DNA from: Acetatifactor aquisgranensis
GTDB taxonomy: Bacteria > Bacillota > Clostridia > Lachnospirales > Lachnospiraceae
Length of the DNA stretch: 64,000 nt
Assembly (NCBI RefSeq): GCF_943193215.1
Contig: NZ_CALPDH010000002.1
Location: 1 to 64,000 of the forward strand
Direction: 5' to 3'
The first letter of the stretch is position 1. The number at the start of each line of letters is the position of its first letter. This document shows positions 1-9,200 of the stretch, piece by piece. The position numbers and the translations under genes are program-made. The notes under the pieces were generated by a model that saw only the letters and a list, made by a program, of their open reading frames with translations, ran no database searches and was not told the DNA's origin.

Positions 1-1962
1 CTTCAGCTATTCATCAGATATGACTTTGTAACTTATTAACTGTATAGCTCTTGTGGCTATATCATCATTATACTAGGAGGTATCACGATGGGAACGAAAA
101 AAGACAGCACCATTTATGACGTGGCGATTTATTGCAGACTGTCAAAAGAGGACTTGAAAGAGAACGGCGACCGGGACGAGAGCGCCAGCATTGGGACGCA
201 AAAGGCCATCCTCACCGACTATGTGCGTCAGCGGGGCTGGCACCTTGTCCAGACCTATGTGGACGACGGCTATTCTGGAACGAATTTCCAAAGGCCCGGT
301 TTCCAGAGCATGATCCGGGACATTGAGGCCAAGCGTATCAACTGCGTCATCACCAAAGACCTGTCCCGGCTGGGCCGGAACTATCTGGACTGCGGGCTGT
401 ATCTGGAAGTGTTCTTCCCGGAGCATGGGGTGCGCTATATCTCTGTCAACGACGGGGTGGACACGCTGAACAAGAGCGCCATGGACATCACCCCGTTTCG
501 CAATATCCTGAACGAGATGTACGCCGCCGACGTGTCCATGAAGGTGAAATCGGCCCTCCGCGCCAGGTTCAACAGCGGCTTGTATGTGTCCACCTCTCCC
601 CCCTACGGCTACCTGAAAGACCCCGCCGACCACAACCACCTTATCATCGACGAAAAGGCGGCCCCGGTGGTGAAGCTGATTTTTCAAATGGCGCTGGATG
701 GGGCTGGCATTGGCAAGATACGCAACCACCTCAACGCCAGCCATATCCTCCGCCCCGCCGCCTACGCCGCCGCAGAGCGGGGTGAGAGCGGCTATGAGCG
801 GCACTTTGAGGGCAAGGAGGATAACCGCTACCAGTGGAGCAACAACAGCGTCAGGGCCATTCTACGCAGCCCTGTGTACGCCGGAAACCTTGTGGGGTAT
901 AAGCGGGTGGCGGTGAGCATGAAAAGCAAGAAGCGCCCCTCCAAGCTGCCGGAGGAATGGGAGGTGATACCCAACACCCATGAGGGCATTGTCACCCAGG
1001 CGCAGTTTGATACCGTCCAGCGGCTTATGACCAGCAGACGGCGGGACAAGGGCGGGAGCGGATTTGACAACATCTTTTCCGGGATACTGAAATGCGCCGA
1101 CTGCGGCTACGCCATGCGGGCCATGAGCGCCAACCGCCGCAAACGGCCCGATCCCATCGACTGTGTGCAGTATGTGTGCAACAACTACGGCACCAACGGC
1201 ACCGGGGGCTGTTCGGCCCACACCATCGAGGCCAGGGACTTGTTTGACGCTGTGCTGGCCGATATTCGCCATTACGCAAGGCTGGCGGTGGAGGGGGATG
1301 AAAAGCGGGTGCGCCAGCTTCAGCAGCAGCTATCCTCCATCGGGGCCACCGAGCAAAAGGCGCTGGAACGGGAGAAGCGCAAGCTGTCCAAGCGGCTGGG
1401 TGAGTTGGACAAGTTATTTTCAGCCCTGTATGAAGATAAGGTCATGGAGCGTATCACGGAGCGCAATTTTGACATGGTATCCCGGAAGTACGAAACGGAA
1501 CAGGCCCAGCTTTCGGGCCGGATAGAGGAAATCAACGCTTCACTGGCTGAAAAGGAAACCTCCGACAATGGGGTAACGGACTTCTTCTCCCTGATTGCCG
1601 GGTACGCCGACGCCGCCGAGTTGTCCGCCGCTATGGTCAACGCCCTGATTGAGAAAATCACGGTGGGAGAGCGTGTCCAGAAAGAGGACGGCACAGTGGA
1701 GCAGACCATCAAAATCTACTACAAATTCGTTGGAGTTCTCTCCAACGAGTTACATATCAAGGTCACAAAACGCTATGCGGCCCCCCTCTCCCCCAGGCGG
1801 TGCCAATGCTGCGGGGCAGAGTTCACGCCCGGTTCAGCGGTGGCAAAGTATTGTAAGCCCTGCGCCAAGAAAATCCATATTCAACAGTGTTCGGAAAGCA
1901 CACGGCACAGACGTGCCGCCGCCCGGAAAGCGGCATAGCAGATAGATTGTCCGCAAAGTCTG
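1..1962 (+). mobile_element. Right end of a serine-recombinase element inserted in an ICE gene
   Basis: The segment holds a complete large serine recombinase gene whose stop codon lies about 20 bp before recognisable SNF2/methylase coding sequence resumes (the frame reading PSDIEQQEGRILRQ, from about 1963). Recombinase genes of this type normally sit at one end of their element, so the rest of this element and the 5' half of its target gene should lie left of the window. Codon use here is GC-rich (many GCC, CGC and GAC codons) and unlike the following ICE genes, which suggests a different donor. The exact crossover base cannot be fixed because the left end is missing. Confidence 0.7.
88..1938 (+). 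CDS. Large serine recombinase (TnpX/Tn4451-like)
   Basis: This 616-aa site-specific recombinase should excise and integrate the element at whose end it lies. The N-terminal resolvase-type catalytic domain begins VAIYCRLSKED, with the probable nucleophile Ser19. It continues through the DLSRLGRNY motif carrying catalytic arginines. The central recombinase domain follows (about residues 160-330). A zinc-ribbon segment reads CADCGYAM, then paired Cys near YVCNN and GGCSAH, and leads into a coiled-coil stretch at about 410-490. The extreme C-terminus has a second Cys cluster (CQCCGAEF, YCKPC), seen in some transposon recombinases. A strong AGGAGG at 75-80 supports this start. Length and domain order are normal for an active enzyme. 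The family assignment is firm; the closeness to TnpX is inferred from general layout. Confidence 0.93.
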   Translation: MGTKKDSTIYDVAIYCRLSKEDLKENGDRDESASIGTQKAILTDYVRQRGWHLVQTYVDDGYSGTNFQRPGFQSMIRDIEAKRINCVITKDLSRLGRNYLDCGLYLEVFFPEHGVRYISVNDGVDTLNKSAMDITPFRNILNEMYAADVSMKVKSALRARFNSGLYVSTSPPYGYLKDPADHNHLIIDEKAAPVVKLIFQMALDGAGIGKIRNHLNASHILRPAAYAAAERGESGYERHFEGKEDNRYQWSNNSVRAILRSPVYAGNLVGYKRVAVSMKSKKRPSKLPEEWEVIPNTHEGIVTQAQFDTVQRLMTSRRRDKGGSGFDNIFSGILKCADCGYAMRAMSANRRKRPDPIDCVQYVCNNYGTNGTGGCSAHTIEARDLFDAVLADIRHYARLAVEGDEKRVRQLQQQLSSIGATEQKALEREKRKLSKRLGELDKLFSALYEDKVMERITERNFDMVSRKYETEQAQLSGRIEEINASLAEKETSDNGVTDFFSLIAGYADAAELSAAMVNALIEKITVGERVQKEDGTVEQTIKIYYKFVGVLSNELHIKVTKRYAAPLSPRRCQCCGAEFTPGSAVAKYCKPCAKKIHIQQCSESTRHRRAAARKAA

Positions 1963-3172
1963 TCCGTCCGACATTGAACAGCAGGAGGGACGCATTTTAA
2001 GGCAGGGCAACCTTAATCCAAAGGTGAAGATCTTCCGGTATGTGACGGAAGGCACATTCGACAGCTATTCATGGCAGCTGATCGAAAATAAGCAGAAGTT
2101 CATCGGGCAGATCATGACGAGCAAATCCCCGGTGCGTAGCTGTGAGGACGTGGATGAGGCGGCGCTCACTTATGCGGAGGTGAAAGCCCTGGCTACCGGG
2201 AACCCCTACATAAAAGAAAAGATGGATCTCGACATTCAGGTGTCAAAGCTGAAGCTGATGAAAGGGAACCATACCAGCCAGAAGTACAAACTTGAGGACA
2301 ACATCGCAAAGCATTACCCGCAGCAGATCGCCATCCTGAAAGAGCGGATCAGCGGCATGGAGGCTGACATTCAGACCGCAAAAGCAAACCTCCCGGCAGA
2401 TAAGGAGCAGTTTTTGATGAAGGTCGGGGATAAGTTTTATACGGATAAAAAAGAAGCCGGGGCCGCACTTGTGGAGATGTGCAAGGAGATGAAAACGGTC
2501 AATGTACCCGCAACGATTGGCGAGTATGCCGGGTTTAAGATGGCGGTGTCCTTTGATTCGTTCAACCACAAATTTGTGATGAACTTAAAAGGGCAGCTTT
2601 CCCATAACCTTGAGGTCGGCTCTGACCCGCTCGGCAACATCGCCCGTATCAACCACGCCCTGGAATCCATGCCGAAGCAGCTTTCCGAAGCGCAGACGAA
2701 ACTTGAAACGGTGGAGCGCCAGCTTGAAACCGCAAAAGTGGAGGTCACAAAGCCATTCACACAGGAAGCGGAGCTTGCGGAGAAGCTGGAACGCCTTTCT
2801 GCTTTAAATGCCCTGCTCAACATGGACGAAAAGGGCGATGATGCGCTCGGTATGGACGATGCGCCGGAGGAAGAAAACGAGGGGCAGGAAACTTCTGGAC
2901 ATGATGTCCAGAAGCCGGGACAGGAGGAAAATACTTCTGAAAAACCGGAAACAGGTGAAAAGGCCGCCAATGCACCGATACCCTACCCAGTAGAGAACGC
3001 AGGGCATGATTATACAGCGGACAGTAGAGGGTTGAGAGTTGTGGCGGCAATGGCTGACAAGCCTGTGCAGAGGACATCGTTAAAAGAGAAGCTGGAAGCG
3101 TTCAAAGTGAAAGCTGCGGGGGCTGAAAAGCAGGAGAACCATAAGGAAAAGGGGAAACAGGAAATTTTATAA
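1960..3172 (+). pseudogene. 3' remnant of ICE SNF2 helicase/DNA methylase gene
   Basis: The reading frame has no start codon at its left edge. It begins with the last helicase motif of the very large SNF2-like helicase/N6-methylase proteins of Tn1549-type conjugative elements (SDIEQQEGRILRQGN, then VTEGTFDSYSWQ and QIMTSKSPVR). About 400 C-terminal residues remain, mostly helical (coiled coil about residues 50-110 and 220-270), then an acidic, proline-rich tail carrying one TSGHDVQK palindrome unit. The C-terminal LKEKLEAFKVKAAG motif resembles the tail of the polyvalent protein encoded further right. The missing 5' part should be left of the window, separated by the serine-recombinase element. 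An internal ATG at 2024 could allow a shortened product, but no good ribosome site precedes it. Confidence 0.85.
2892..2914. repeat. Palindromic element copy 1 (TSGHDVQK-coding)
   Basis: This is a perfect 23-bp palindrome: arm CTTCTGGACAT, central G, then the exact reverse complement of the arm. It lies inside the SNF2-remnant frame, where it encodes TSGHDVQK in an acidic low-complexity tail. Two further copies occur at 8663 and 9152 in the same frame. Confidence 0.9.
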
Positions 3173-3240
3173 CAGTGTGGAGGACAGGCAGCGGATAAAA
3201 GCTGCCCGTTCCCATTTTTTCAGGGAAAAAGGAGATTAAG

Positions 3241-3273
3241 ATGAATAAACATACAATCAGTGATCTGTACTAG
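3241..3273 (+). other. Severed N-terminus of the PAPS-reductase-like gene (amber codon at position 11)
   Basis: An excellent ribosome site (AAAGGAG at about 3229-3235) precedes ATG 3241, which opens MNKHTISDLY and then meets TAG at 3271-3273. The frame then continues without a break as MQSLPLSAKIRMTQ. Relatives of this family, as I recall them, start with a similar peptide followed by Gln, so CAG to TAG is the simplest explanation. The stop is directly followed by ATG, an arrangement that favours reinitiation, so some product may still be made. Confidence 0.75.
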
Positions 3274-4533
3274 ATGCAGTCTCTCCCGCTTTCCGCCAAA
3301 ATACGGATGACGCAGTACCGTATCCGGGAATGGGTGGACTATTATGGGGATGACGGCGTTTATATCAGTTTCAGCGGGGGCAAGGACAGCACTGTCTTAT
3401 TGCATATCGCAAGGGAGATGTACCGGAACATTGGGGCGGTCTACGTGGATACCGGGCTGGAATATCCGGAGGTCAGGGAGTTTGTGAAGCAGCATGGGAA
3501 TGTGGAGATCATCAAGCCTAAAATGAATTTCCGCCAGATCATCATAAAATATGGATACCCGATGATCGGAAAGGAAGTAGCCGCCTGCGTATATGGCGCA
3601 AGGCGGTATCTGGAAAAACTGGCAGAACAGGAGAAAAGGGCAGGAAACGGTGAGATCATTCCCAATTACAGCTATATGGCGGACTTGGTGGGCATAGACC
3701 GCCGGGAGGATAAAGGGAATACCGCATACCGGAGCCTGAGCCGGGGGGAGATACCGAGTACGGAGATTAAGATGCCTGTCCGTTACCTTATCCTGCAGGG
3801 GAAATATATACATAAAGAGAATGGGGTGGAAACATCGGAATATTCCAAAATGTATAACAAGGAGAGGTACAAGTTCTTCCTGGATGCGCCTTTTGAGATA
3901 TCAGACCATTGCTGCTCCATTATGAAAAAAGCCCCCATGCACAATTACGCAAAGAAAACAGGGAAAATGCCAATGACAGCGCAGATGGCCAGCGAAAGCA
4001 GGCTCCGGGCGATGAACTGGCTGAAAAATGGCTGTAACGGATTTGACATGAAAAGCCCGATCAGCAACCCCATGTCATTCTGGACAGAACAGGACGTATT
4101 GGAATACATCTACCATAACCGTATCCCGATCGCGGATGTATATGGGGAAGTAGTGGCAGATCATGGGAAAGGGGAGGCGCAGGGCAATTCGATGGACTTG
4201 GGGATTTTTGATGTTGGCAAGCCTGTCTTTGAGACTACCGGATGCAACAGGACAGGATGCGTCTACTGCGGCTTCGGCTGCCACCGGGAGAAATCACCGA
4301 ACCGGTGGGAGCTTGCCGAGAAGCTCTCAAACCCTGCAATCATAGATTATATGATGCGTGGAGGGGCGTTTGATGAAAAAGGCATCTGGAAGCCGGATAA
4401 CCGGGGGCTTGGCTTCTGGTTTGTGGCAGAGTGGATCAACGTGCATGGGAAGCTGCATATTGTCGTGCCGCACAGGGAGGAATATCTTGGGCGGTATATG
4501 ACGGAAGATACAGAGAAATATCTTGCAGCATAA
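3274..4533 (+). CDS. PAPS-reductase-family PP-loop protein
   Basis: The 419-aa protein carries the PP-loop ATP-binding motif SFSGGKDST at about residues 32-40 and further family blocks (VDTGLEYPEVREFV, PKMNFRQII). A Cys-rich segment near residue 325 (GCNRTGCVYCGFGC) probably binds a metal or Fe-S cluster. This family adenylates or thiolates substrates: sulfate reduction enzymes and DndC of DNA phosphorothioation are members. Copies on conjugative elements have no proven role, and no dnd neighbours are visible here. ATG 3274 has no ribosome site of its own; translation must come by reinitiation after the amber codon at 3271. The original start was almost certainly 3241. Confidence 0.85.
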   Translation: MQSLPLSAKIRMTQYRIREWVDYYGDDGVYISFSGGKDSTVLLHIAREMYRNIGAVYVDTGLEYPEVREFVKQHGNVEIIKPKMNFRQIIIKYGYPMIGKEVAACVYGARRYLEKLAEQEKRAGNGEIIPNYSYMADLVGIDRREDKGNTAYRSLSRGEIPSTEIKMPVRYLILQGKYIHKENGVETSEYSKMYNKERYKFFLDAPFEISDHCCSIMKKAPMHNYAKKTGKMPMTAQMASESRLRAMNWLKNGCNGFDMKSPISNPMSFWTEQDVLEYIYHNRIPIADVYGEVVADHGKGEAQGNSMDLGIFDVGKPVFETTGCNRTGCVYCGFGCHREKSPNRWELAEKLSNPAIIDYMMRGGAFDEKGIWKPDNRGLGFWFVAEWINVHGKLHIVVPHREEYLGRYMTEDTEKYLAA

Positions 4534-4561
4534 AAATAAAGACATGGGAAGGAGAACCATA

Positions 4562-4915
4562 ATGGGAAAAAAGAAAGCGGATCAGAAAACAATCCTTACA
4601 TTTACAGTGGCGGAGTGCGGGGAATATCACAGCCTTGGAAAATACTATGAGGGCATTCAGACATTGGAGGAAGCAGTCAATCTATACCAGCGGATACCGC
4701 CGGAGCGCATGAACGGTATCCCTGCCTTTGGAATCAATCTCCATGTGGAGGGTACGGATAAGATGGAGGACGTGCAGGCGGACGTACTCTCCGGTGATGA
4801 GATAGACACGGGCTTTATCAGCCTGATACCGGAGCTTTGCGGGAATCCGGAAGTGCAGGAGGCGATAAAGGAGATCATCAGGAGGTTTCCGGATAAAGAA
4901 GTCATTGATTATTAA
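4562..4915 (+). CDS. Small polyvalent-protein-type domain protein
   Basis: The 117-aa protein is a stand-alone copy of a domain that also occurs within the large ArdC protein of this element (around its residues 1296-1400). Shared blocks are FTVAECGE (LTVAECGEF in the large protein), PPERMNGIP and a GIN-type strand, with similar spacing. Such domains belong to the large polyvalent-protein-associated group found in conjugative elements and phages; I cannot assign the Pfam number or a biochemical role. ATG 4562 is chosen because GGAAGGAGAA lies 6-12 bp upstream; the longer frame from 4523 overlaps the preceding gene and lacks a ribosome site. It probably forms an operon with the PP-loop gene. 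Confidence 0.75.
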   Translation: MGKKKADQKTILTFTVAECGEYHSLGKYYEGIQTLEEAVNLYQRIPPERMNGIPAFGINLHVEGTDKMEDVQADVLSGDEIDTGFISLIPELCGNPEVQEAIKEIIRRFPDKEVIDY

Positions 4916-5043
4916 ATCCAAAGCGCAGACTGGCAGAAAAAAGTGCTGGAGCCAGATATGGCATGGAGGGGAGAAAACGCAGTAATCGTCATAAAGTCAA
5001 TGAAATCACAACAGTGTCCGGGCAGGCTTTTAAAAAAATCTGA

Positions 5044-5072
5044 TTGATTTAGCCGGGATTTCGGGGTATAAT
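5044..5072 (+). promoter_or_regulatory. Promoter of the Rpn-like nuclease gene
   Basis: TTGATT at 5044-5049, 17-bp spacer, perfect TATAAT at 5067-5072. It lies about 70 bp before the chosen start at 5145. Confidence 0.75.
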
Positions 5073-5144
5073 GGCATTGAGGTCATATACCTTTTGGGAA
5101 TGGCTTTTGCGTTTCCTACCATACAAAAAGGAGGTTTATGGCTG

Positions 5145-6089
5145 ATGGATATGGAAATAAAAAATGCGGTCAGCGCAACAGACCAGGACGCACAGTATGA
5201 TGATAAGGCAAAACGTCTGTTGGGAAATAAGATTATTCTGGCGCATATCCTGGTAAAGACGGTTGACGAGTTTCGGGGAATGAACCCGAAAGATGTGGTA
5301 TCCTATATCGAGGGAGAGCCGTTTATCAGCGTGGTTCCGGTGGAGCCGGGGTTGACCAATGTGGAAAAAGAAGAAAACGGGCAGCGCATTGTCGGGATGA
5401 ATACGGAAAATACGGAGATAAACGAGGGGCTTGTAAGGTTTGACATTATCTTTTATGTGCGCATGAAAGACGGTATTTCACAGGTTATCGTAAACGTGGA
5501 GGCACAGAAAGATGAACCGTCAGGCTACCATATCTTAAACAGGGCAGTTTTCTATGTGAGCCGCCTTGTTTCCTCGCAGAAGGAACGGGATTTTGTCAAG
5601 ACAAACTATAACGACATCAGGCGTGTATTTTCCATTTGGGTGTGTATGAACATGGACGAAAACAGCATGGCTTATGTGCATCTTGCGAAAGATGATATTC
5701 TTGGTTCCTATCCGTGGAAAGGCGGGCTTGACCTGTTAAATATTGTCCTGATTGGTATATCAAATGAACTTCCGGAGCATGATGAAAAGTATGAGCTGCA
5801 CCGTCTGCTGAGTACGTTACTTTCGGCGGAATTGACCGTTGATGAGAAATTAGGGATTATTAAAACTGAGTACAGTATTCCGGTAGATGAAAAATTGAGA
5901 AAGGATATGAACGCTATGTGCAATCTTTCACAGGGAATCAGAGAAAATGCAACAGATAACGCCATAACGGGCGTGATAATGACTATGTATGAGAATAACT
6001 TTACGCTTGAACAGATAGCCATTGCAACAAAAAAGAGCGTAGAGGAAGTTAGAACTATCATCAAAAAGCGTGAGCCTGTACTGGCATAA
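5145..6089 (+). CDS. Rpn/PD-(D/E)XK nuclease-family transposase-like protein
   Basis: The 314-aa protein belongs to the recombination-promoting nuclease (Rpn, transposase_31-like) group common in multiple copies in Lachnospiraceae. The nuclease core is visible as RFDIIFYVR followed by QVIVNVEAQKD, giving the D...ExQ pattern of PD-(D/E)XK enzymes at about residues 110-140. The C-terminus (TLEQIAIATKKSVEEVRTII) is a helix-turn-helix-like segment usual in the family. The start is ATG 5145, nine bases after AAAAGGAGGT; ATG 5094 lacks such a site. It has its own consensus promoter and terminator, so it is an independent unit inserted between ICE genes. E. coli Rpn proteins raise RecA-independent recombination; here a role is only inferred. 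Confidence 0.85.
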   Translation: MDMEIKNAVSATDQDAQYDDKAKRLLGNKIILAHILVKTVDEFRGMNPKDVVSYIEGEPFISVVPVEPGLTNVEKEENGQRIVGMNTENTEINEGLVRFDIIFYVRMKDGISQVIVNVEAQKDEPSGYHILNRAVFYVSRLVSSQKERDFVKTNYNDIRRVFSIWVCMNMDENSMAYVHLAKDDILGSYPWKGGLDLLNIVLIGISNELPEHDEKYELHRLLSTLLSAELTVDEKLGIIKTEYSIPVDEKLRKDMNAMCNLSQGIRENATDNAITGVIMTMYENNFTLEQIAIATKKSVEEVRTIIKKREPVLA

Positions 6090-6116
6090 TCACAGCAACT
6101 TAATAACACAAGCAGT

Positions 6117-6162
6117 AAAGCAGTGAATTGTTTTTATTAGAGAAAACAATTCGCTGCTTTTT
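6117..6162 (+). terminator. Rho-independent terminator after the Rpn-like gene
   Basis: Arms AAAGCAGtGAATTGTTTT and AAAACAATTCgCTGCTTT pair except for one mismatch and are followed by a T run. It ends the nuclease unit just before the polyvalent protein gene. Confidence 0.9.
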
Positions 6163-6229
6163 CTGTTTTCGGAAAAAAGACAGTCGTAACAGATTGTCTT
6201 TTTTTCATGCAAAGAAAGGAAAATCAAAT

Positions 6230-9200
6230 ATGGCAGATGCAAAAACAGAAAAGCAGAAAGTAAAAGAGATCACGGACAAGCTGGAGGAAGGCTTAAAAGA
6301 GCTTTTTGAGAGCGAGAAATACAAAAGCTACCTCTCCACCATGTCAAAATTCCATAATTACAGTTTCAACAACACGCTTCTGATAGCCTTACAGCGCCCT
6401 GACGCCAGTCTGGTCGCAGGCTACCAGGCATGGCAGAAGAATTTCAACCGCCATGTAAACAAGGGGGAGAGGGGAATCCGTATCCTTGCCCCGGCCCCTT
6501 ATAAGATCAAAGAGGAAAGGGATAAGTTAGACCCTGTGACCGGGGAGGTCATGCTGGATAAGGACGGTATGCCGCAGACGGAGGAAGTCGAGGTTAAAAT
6601 CCCCGCTTTCCGTGCTGTGTCCGTCTTTGATGTCAAGCAGACATCGGGAGAGCCAATCCCGGAGCTGGAGGCAAAAGAGCTTCTGTCCACAGTGGAGGGG
6701 TATGAGGACTTTATCAAGGCAATCACCTATGTTGCCCCGGTTCCGGTCAGTTTTGAGGACATTCCCGGCGATTCCAAAGGGTTCTTCAGCCCCACAGAAA
6801 AGCGGATTGCGGTGCAGGAGGGCATGAGCGAGAGCCAGACCTTAAAGACGATGGTGCATGAAACCGCCCATTCCATGCTGCATGATAAAGACGTAAACAA
6901 GGATATCCTTGCGCCCGCAAAGGACAGGAACACCAAAGAGGTGGAAGCCGAGAGCATTGCCTACACCGTGTGCCAGCATTTCGGCATAGATACTTTGGAT
7001 TATTCCTTTGGGTATATTGCAAGCTGGTCAACAGGGCGTGACATGAGGGAACTGAAATCTTCCCTTGACACAATCCGCAGGACTGCATCGGAGTTGATCA
7101 CGGGGATTGAGGGGCAGCTCCAGGAATTGCGGCGTGACCGGGAACTGATGCAGGAGCAGGAGAAAGAGAGCCTTTTGCTGATACAGAACAGCGATCTGTC
7201 CGAGTACAGCCTTGTAAATGTCCGTGGAATGGATGCAGCGGAGGTTGTGGAGGCCCTGTCCGCCATGAATGACAATGACAGGCTGAATATTGCCGCATAC
7301 CTGGAGAGCAGGGGCGCATGGACTACGGAGATTGCCAATCAGGATACAAAAGAGTTTGGGGAACACCATTTGGATGTCCGGTATAATACTGACACAAACG
7401 AAGTCATTGACATAAAGGCGGAAATGGAGCTGAACGAGAGGGCAAAGGAGCCTATTGGTGCGGATGATGTGATTTTGAAAATATCACATTCGCACGGTTT
7501 TGAGGTGGAGCGCATTACCAGCAAGACACCGGAGGAAGTGCAGGAGATCATGGCTGCGCTTACAAAGCTGGAAGATAAAAGCACGCAAAATATCCGTGAC
7601 TGTCTAAAAAGCTGTGGGGCTGACTATATCCCTGTCATTGTAGGCGGCGGCAGAAATTCTGGTATGCCGCAGTTCAATGACTTTGAGATCGATCTGGATA
7701 AGAAAGAGGTAACCATGATGAGCCACCTTTCCCCGGCAAAGCAGGCAGAGGGCATCATCAACCGCCTGGAATTTGCCAAGACCGCTTTTTCCGATGATGA
7801 GCGGAACCTTATCGTGAATTATGCCTTTAAGTTGAATGACATGAAAAAGACAAGGGAGCTTGCGGAGCATATCTATTATGAGGAAACGGAAGGCAGCCAG
7901 GGAGCCGCCCTTGCAGTCATTGACGCACAGGCAGAGATTGACGCTCTCCCTGACCCGATGATCGGTTTATGGGAAATGGAGGAATATGGTTACACATGGG
8001 GTGAAATGCTGCCGCTGACGCAGGAGAAGGCATTGGAGCTTTTTGACCATGACCTGCCTGTGTACCTGCTCCATGAGGACGATTCAGAAACAACGGTGAA
8101 TGACAGGAAGCAGATCATAGCCCATGAGGGTATTTTCGGTATTGAAAAAGGCGATTGGGAGAATGAAAAAAGCCTGCGGGCGTTGCAGGAGGAACTTGCG
8201 GAAGGAAGGGCGAATAAGGAAGCGCAGCTTTTATATGGGGATTCTGATAAGTATGGCATTTATCAGTTAAAAGATATTCCCGAAATGCGGCAATTCCAGT
8301 TTGCCGGCACGGAATCCTTAAAGCGCAGGGGAATTATAAAAGATAATCTCGATGCCATTAAGCCGGAGAATTACAACCTTGTTTATGTGGGTGAGCTTTC
8401 CGAGCTGCAAGGGCGGACGCAGAGCGCAACACTGGAAGCGGTCTATGAGAAATTCAATATAGACCACCCGGCAGATTATAAGGGGCATTCCCTTTCTGTC
8501 AGCGATATTGTAGTGCTGCATGAGGACGGGAAGAACAGCGCACACTTTGTAGATTCATTCGGCTTTACCGGGCTTCCTGATTTCATGCGGGAACTGGAAG
8601 GCGTGGAAGAACGGGAAAAGGGAGAAACAGAGCCGGAAGCGCCACAGGAGGAAGTACAGGACACTTCTGGACATGATGTCCAGAAGTCAGAAGCTGAAAA
8701 GGCAGAACAGAAAAGCTATCCGGATTTCTATGGGCATACCCTGGTATATGCGATGGAACATGGGGAAGTGGACAGGTATATGGATTCCCGGAAACTTGAC
8801 AGGGAGTGCAAAGAAGCGGTTGAGGGAACAATCCGACAGAATTTTGACGGTATGCACTTAAAACATGATATTGTGAAGCCTTTAGCGGAGCAGTACGGTT
8901 CAGACCGTATCGCCTTTGTCCTTGCCAACACGCTCCAGCAGGAATCATGGGATGGACGCTTTTCAAGGGATAACAAAGCATGGGCGGAGGAGTTTTATAT
9001 TCCGGAAAATCTTGTGCATGGGATAGATGTAAACCGTGAACTGATTGTAAGCAGCCACCCGGCAGTATTGGACGGTTTTATTGATATGTTCCGCAGGGAA
9101 GTTTTGGAGAAGGAAAAAGAAATGTCTGCCGCACAGGAGAAAGGGCCGGCCACTTCTGGACATGATGTCCAGAAGTCAGAACCGGGGCAGTCAGATATGG

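Noticed and set aside
3274..4533. Phosphorothioation (dnd) system
   Set aside because: The PP-loop protein resembles DndC in part, but no dndB, dndD, dndE or restriction partners are near.
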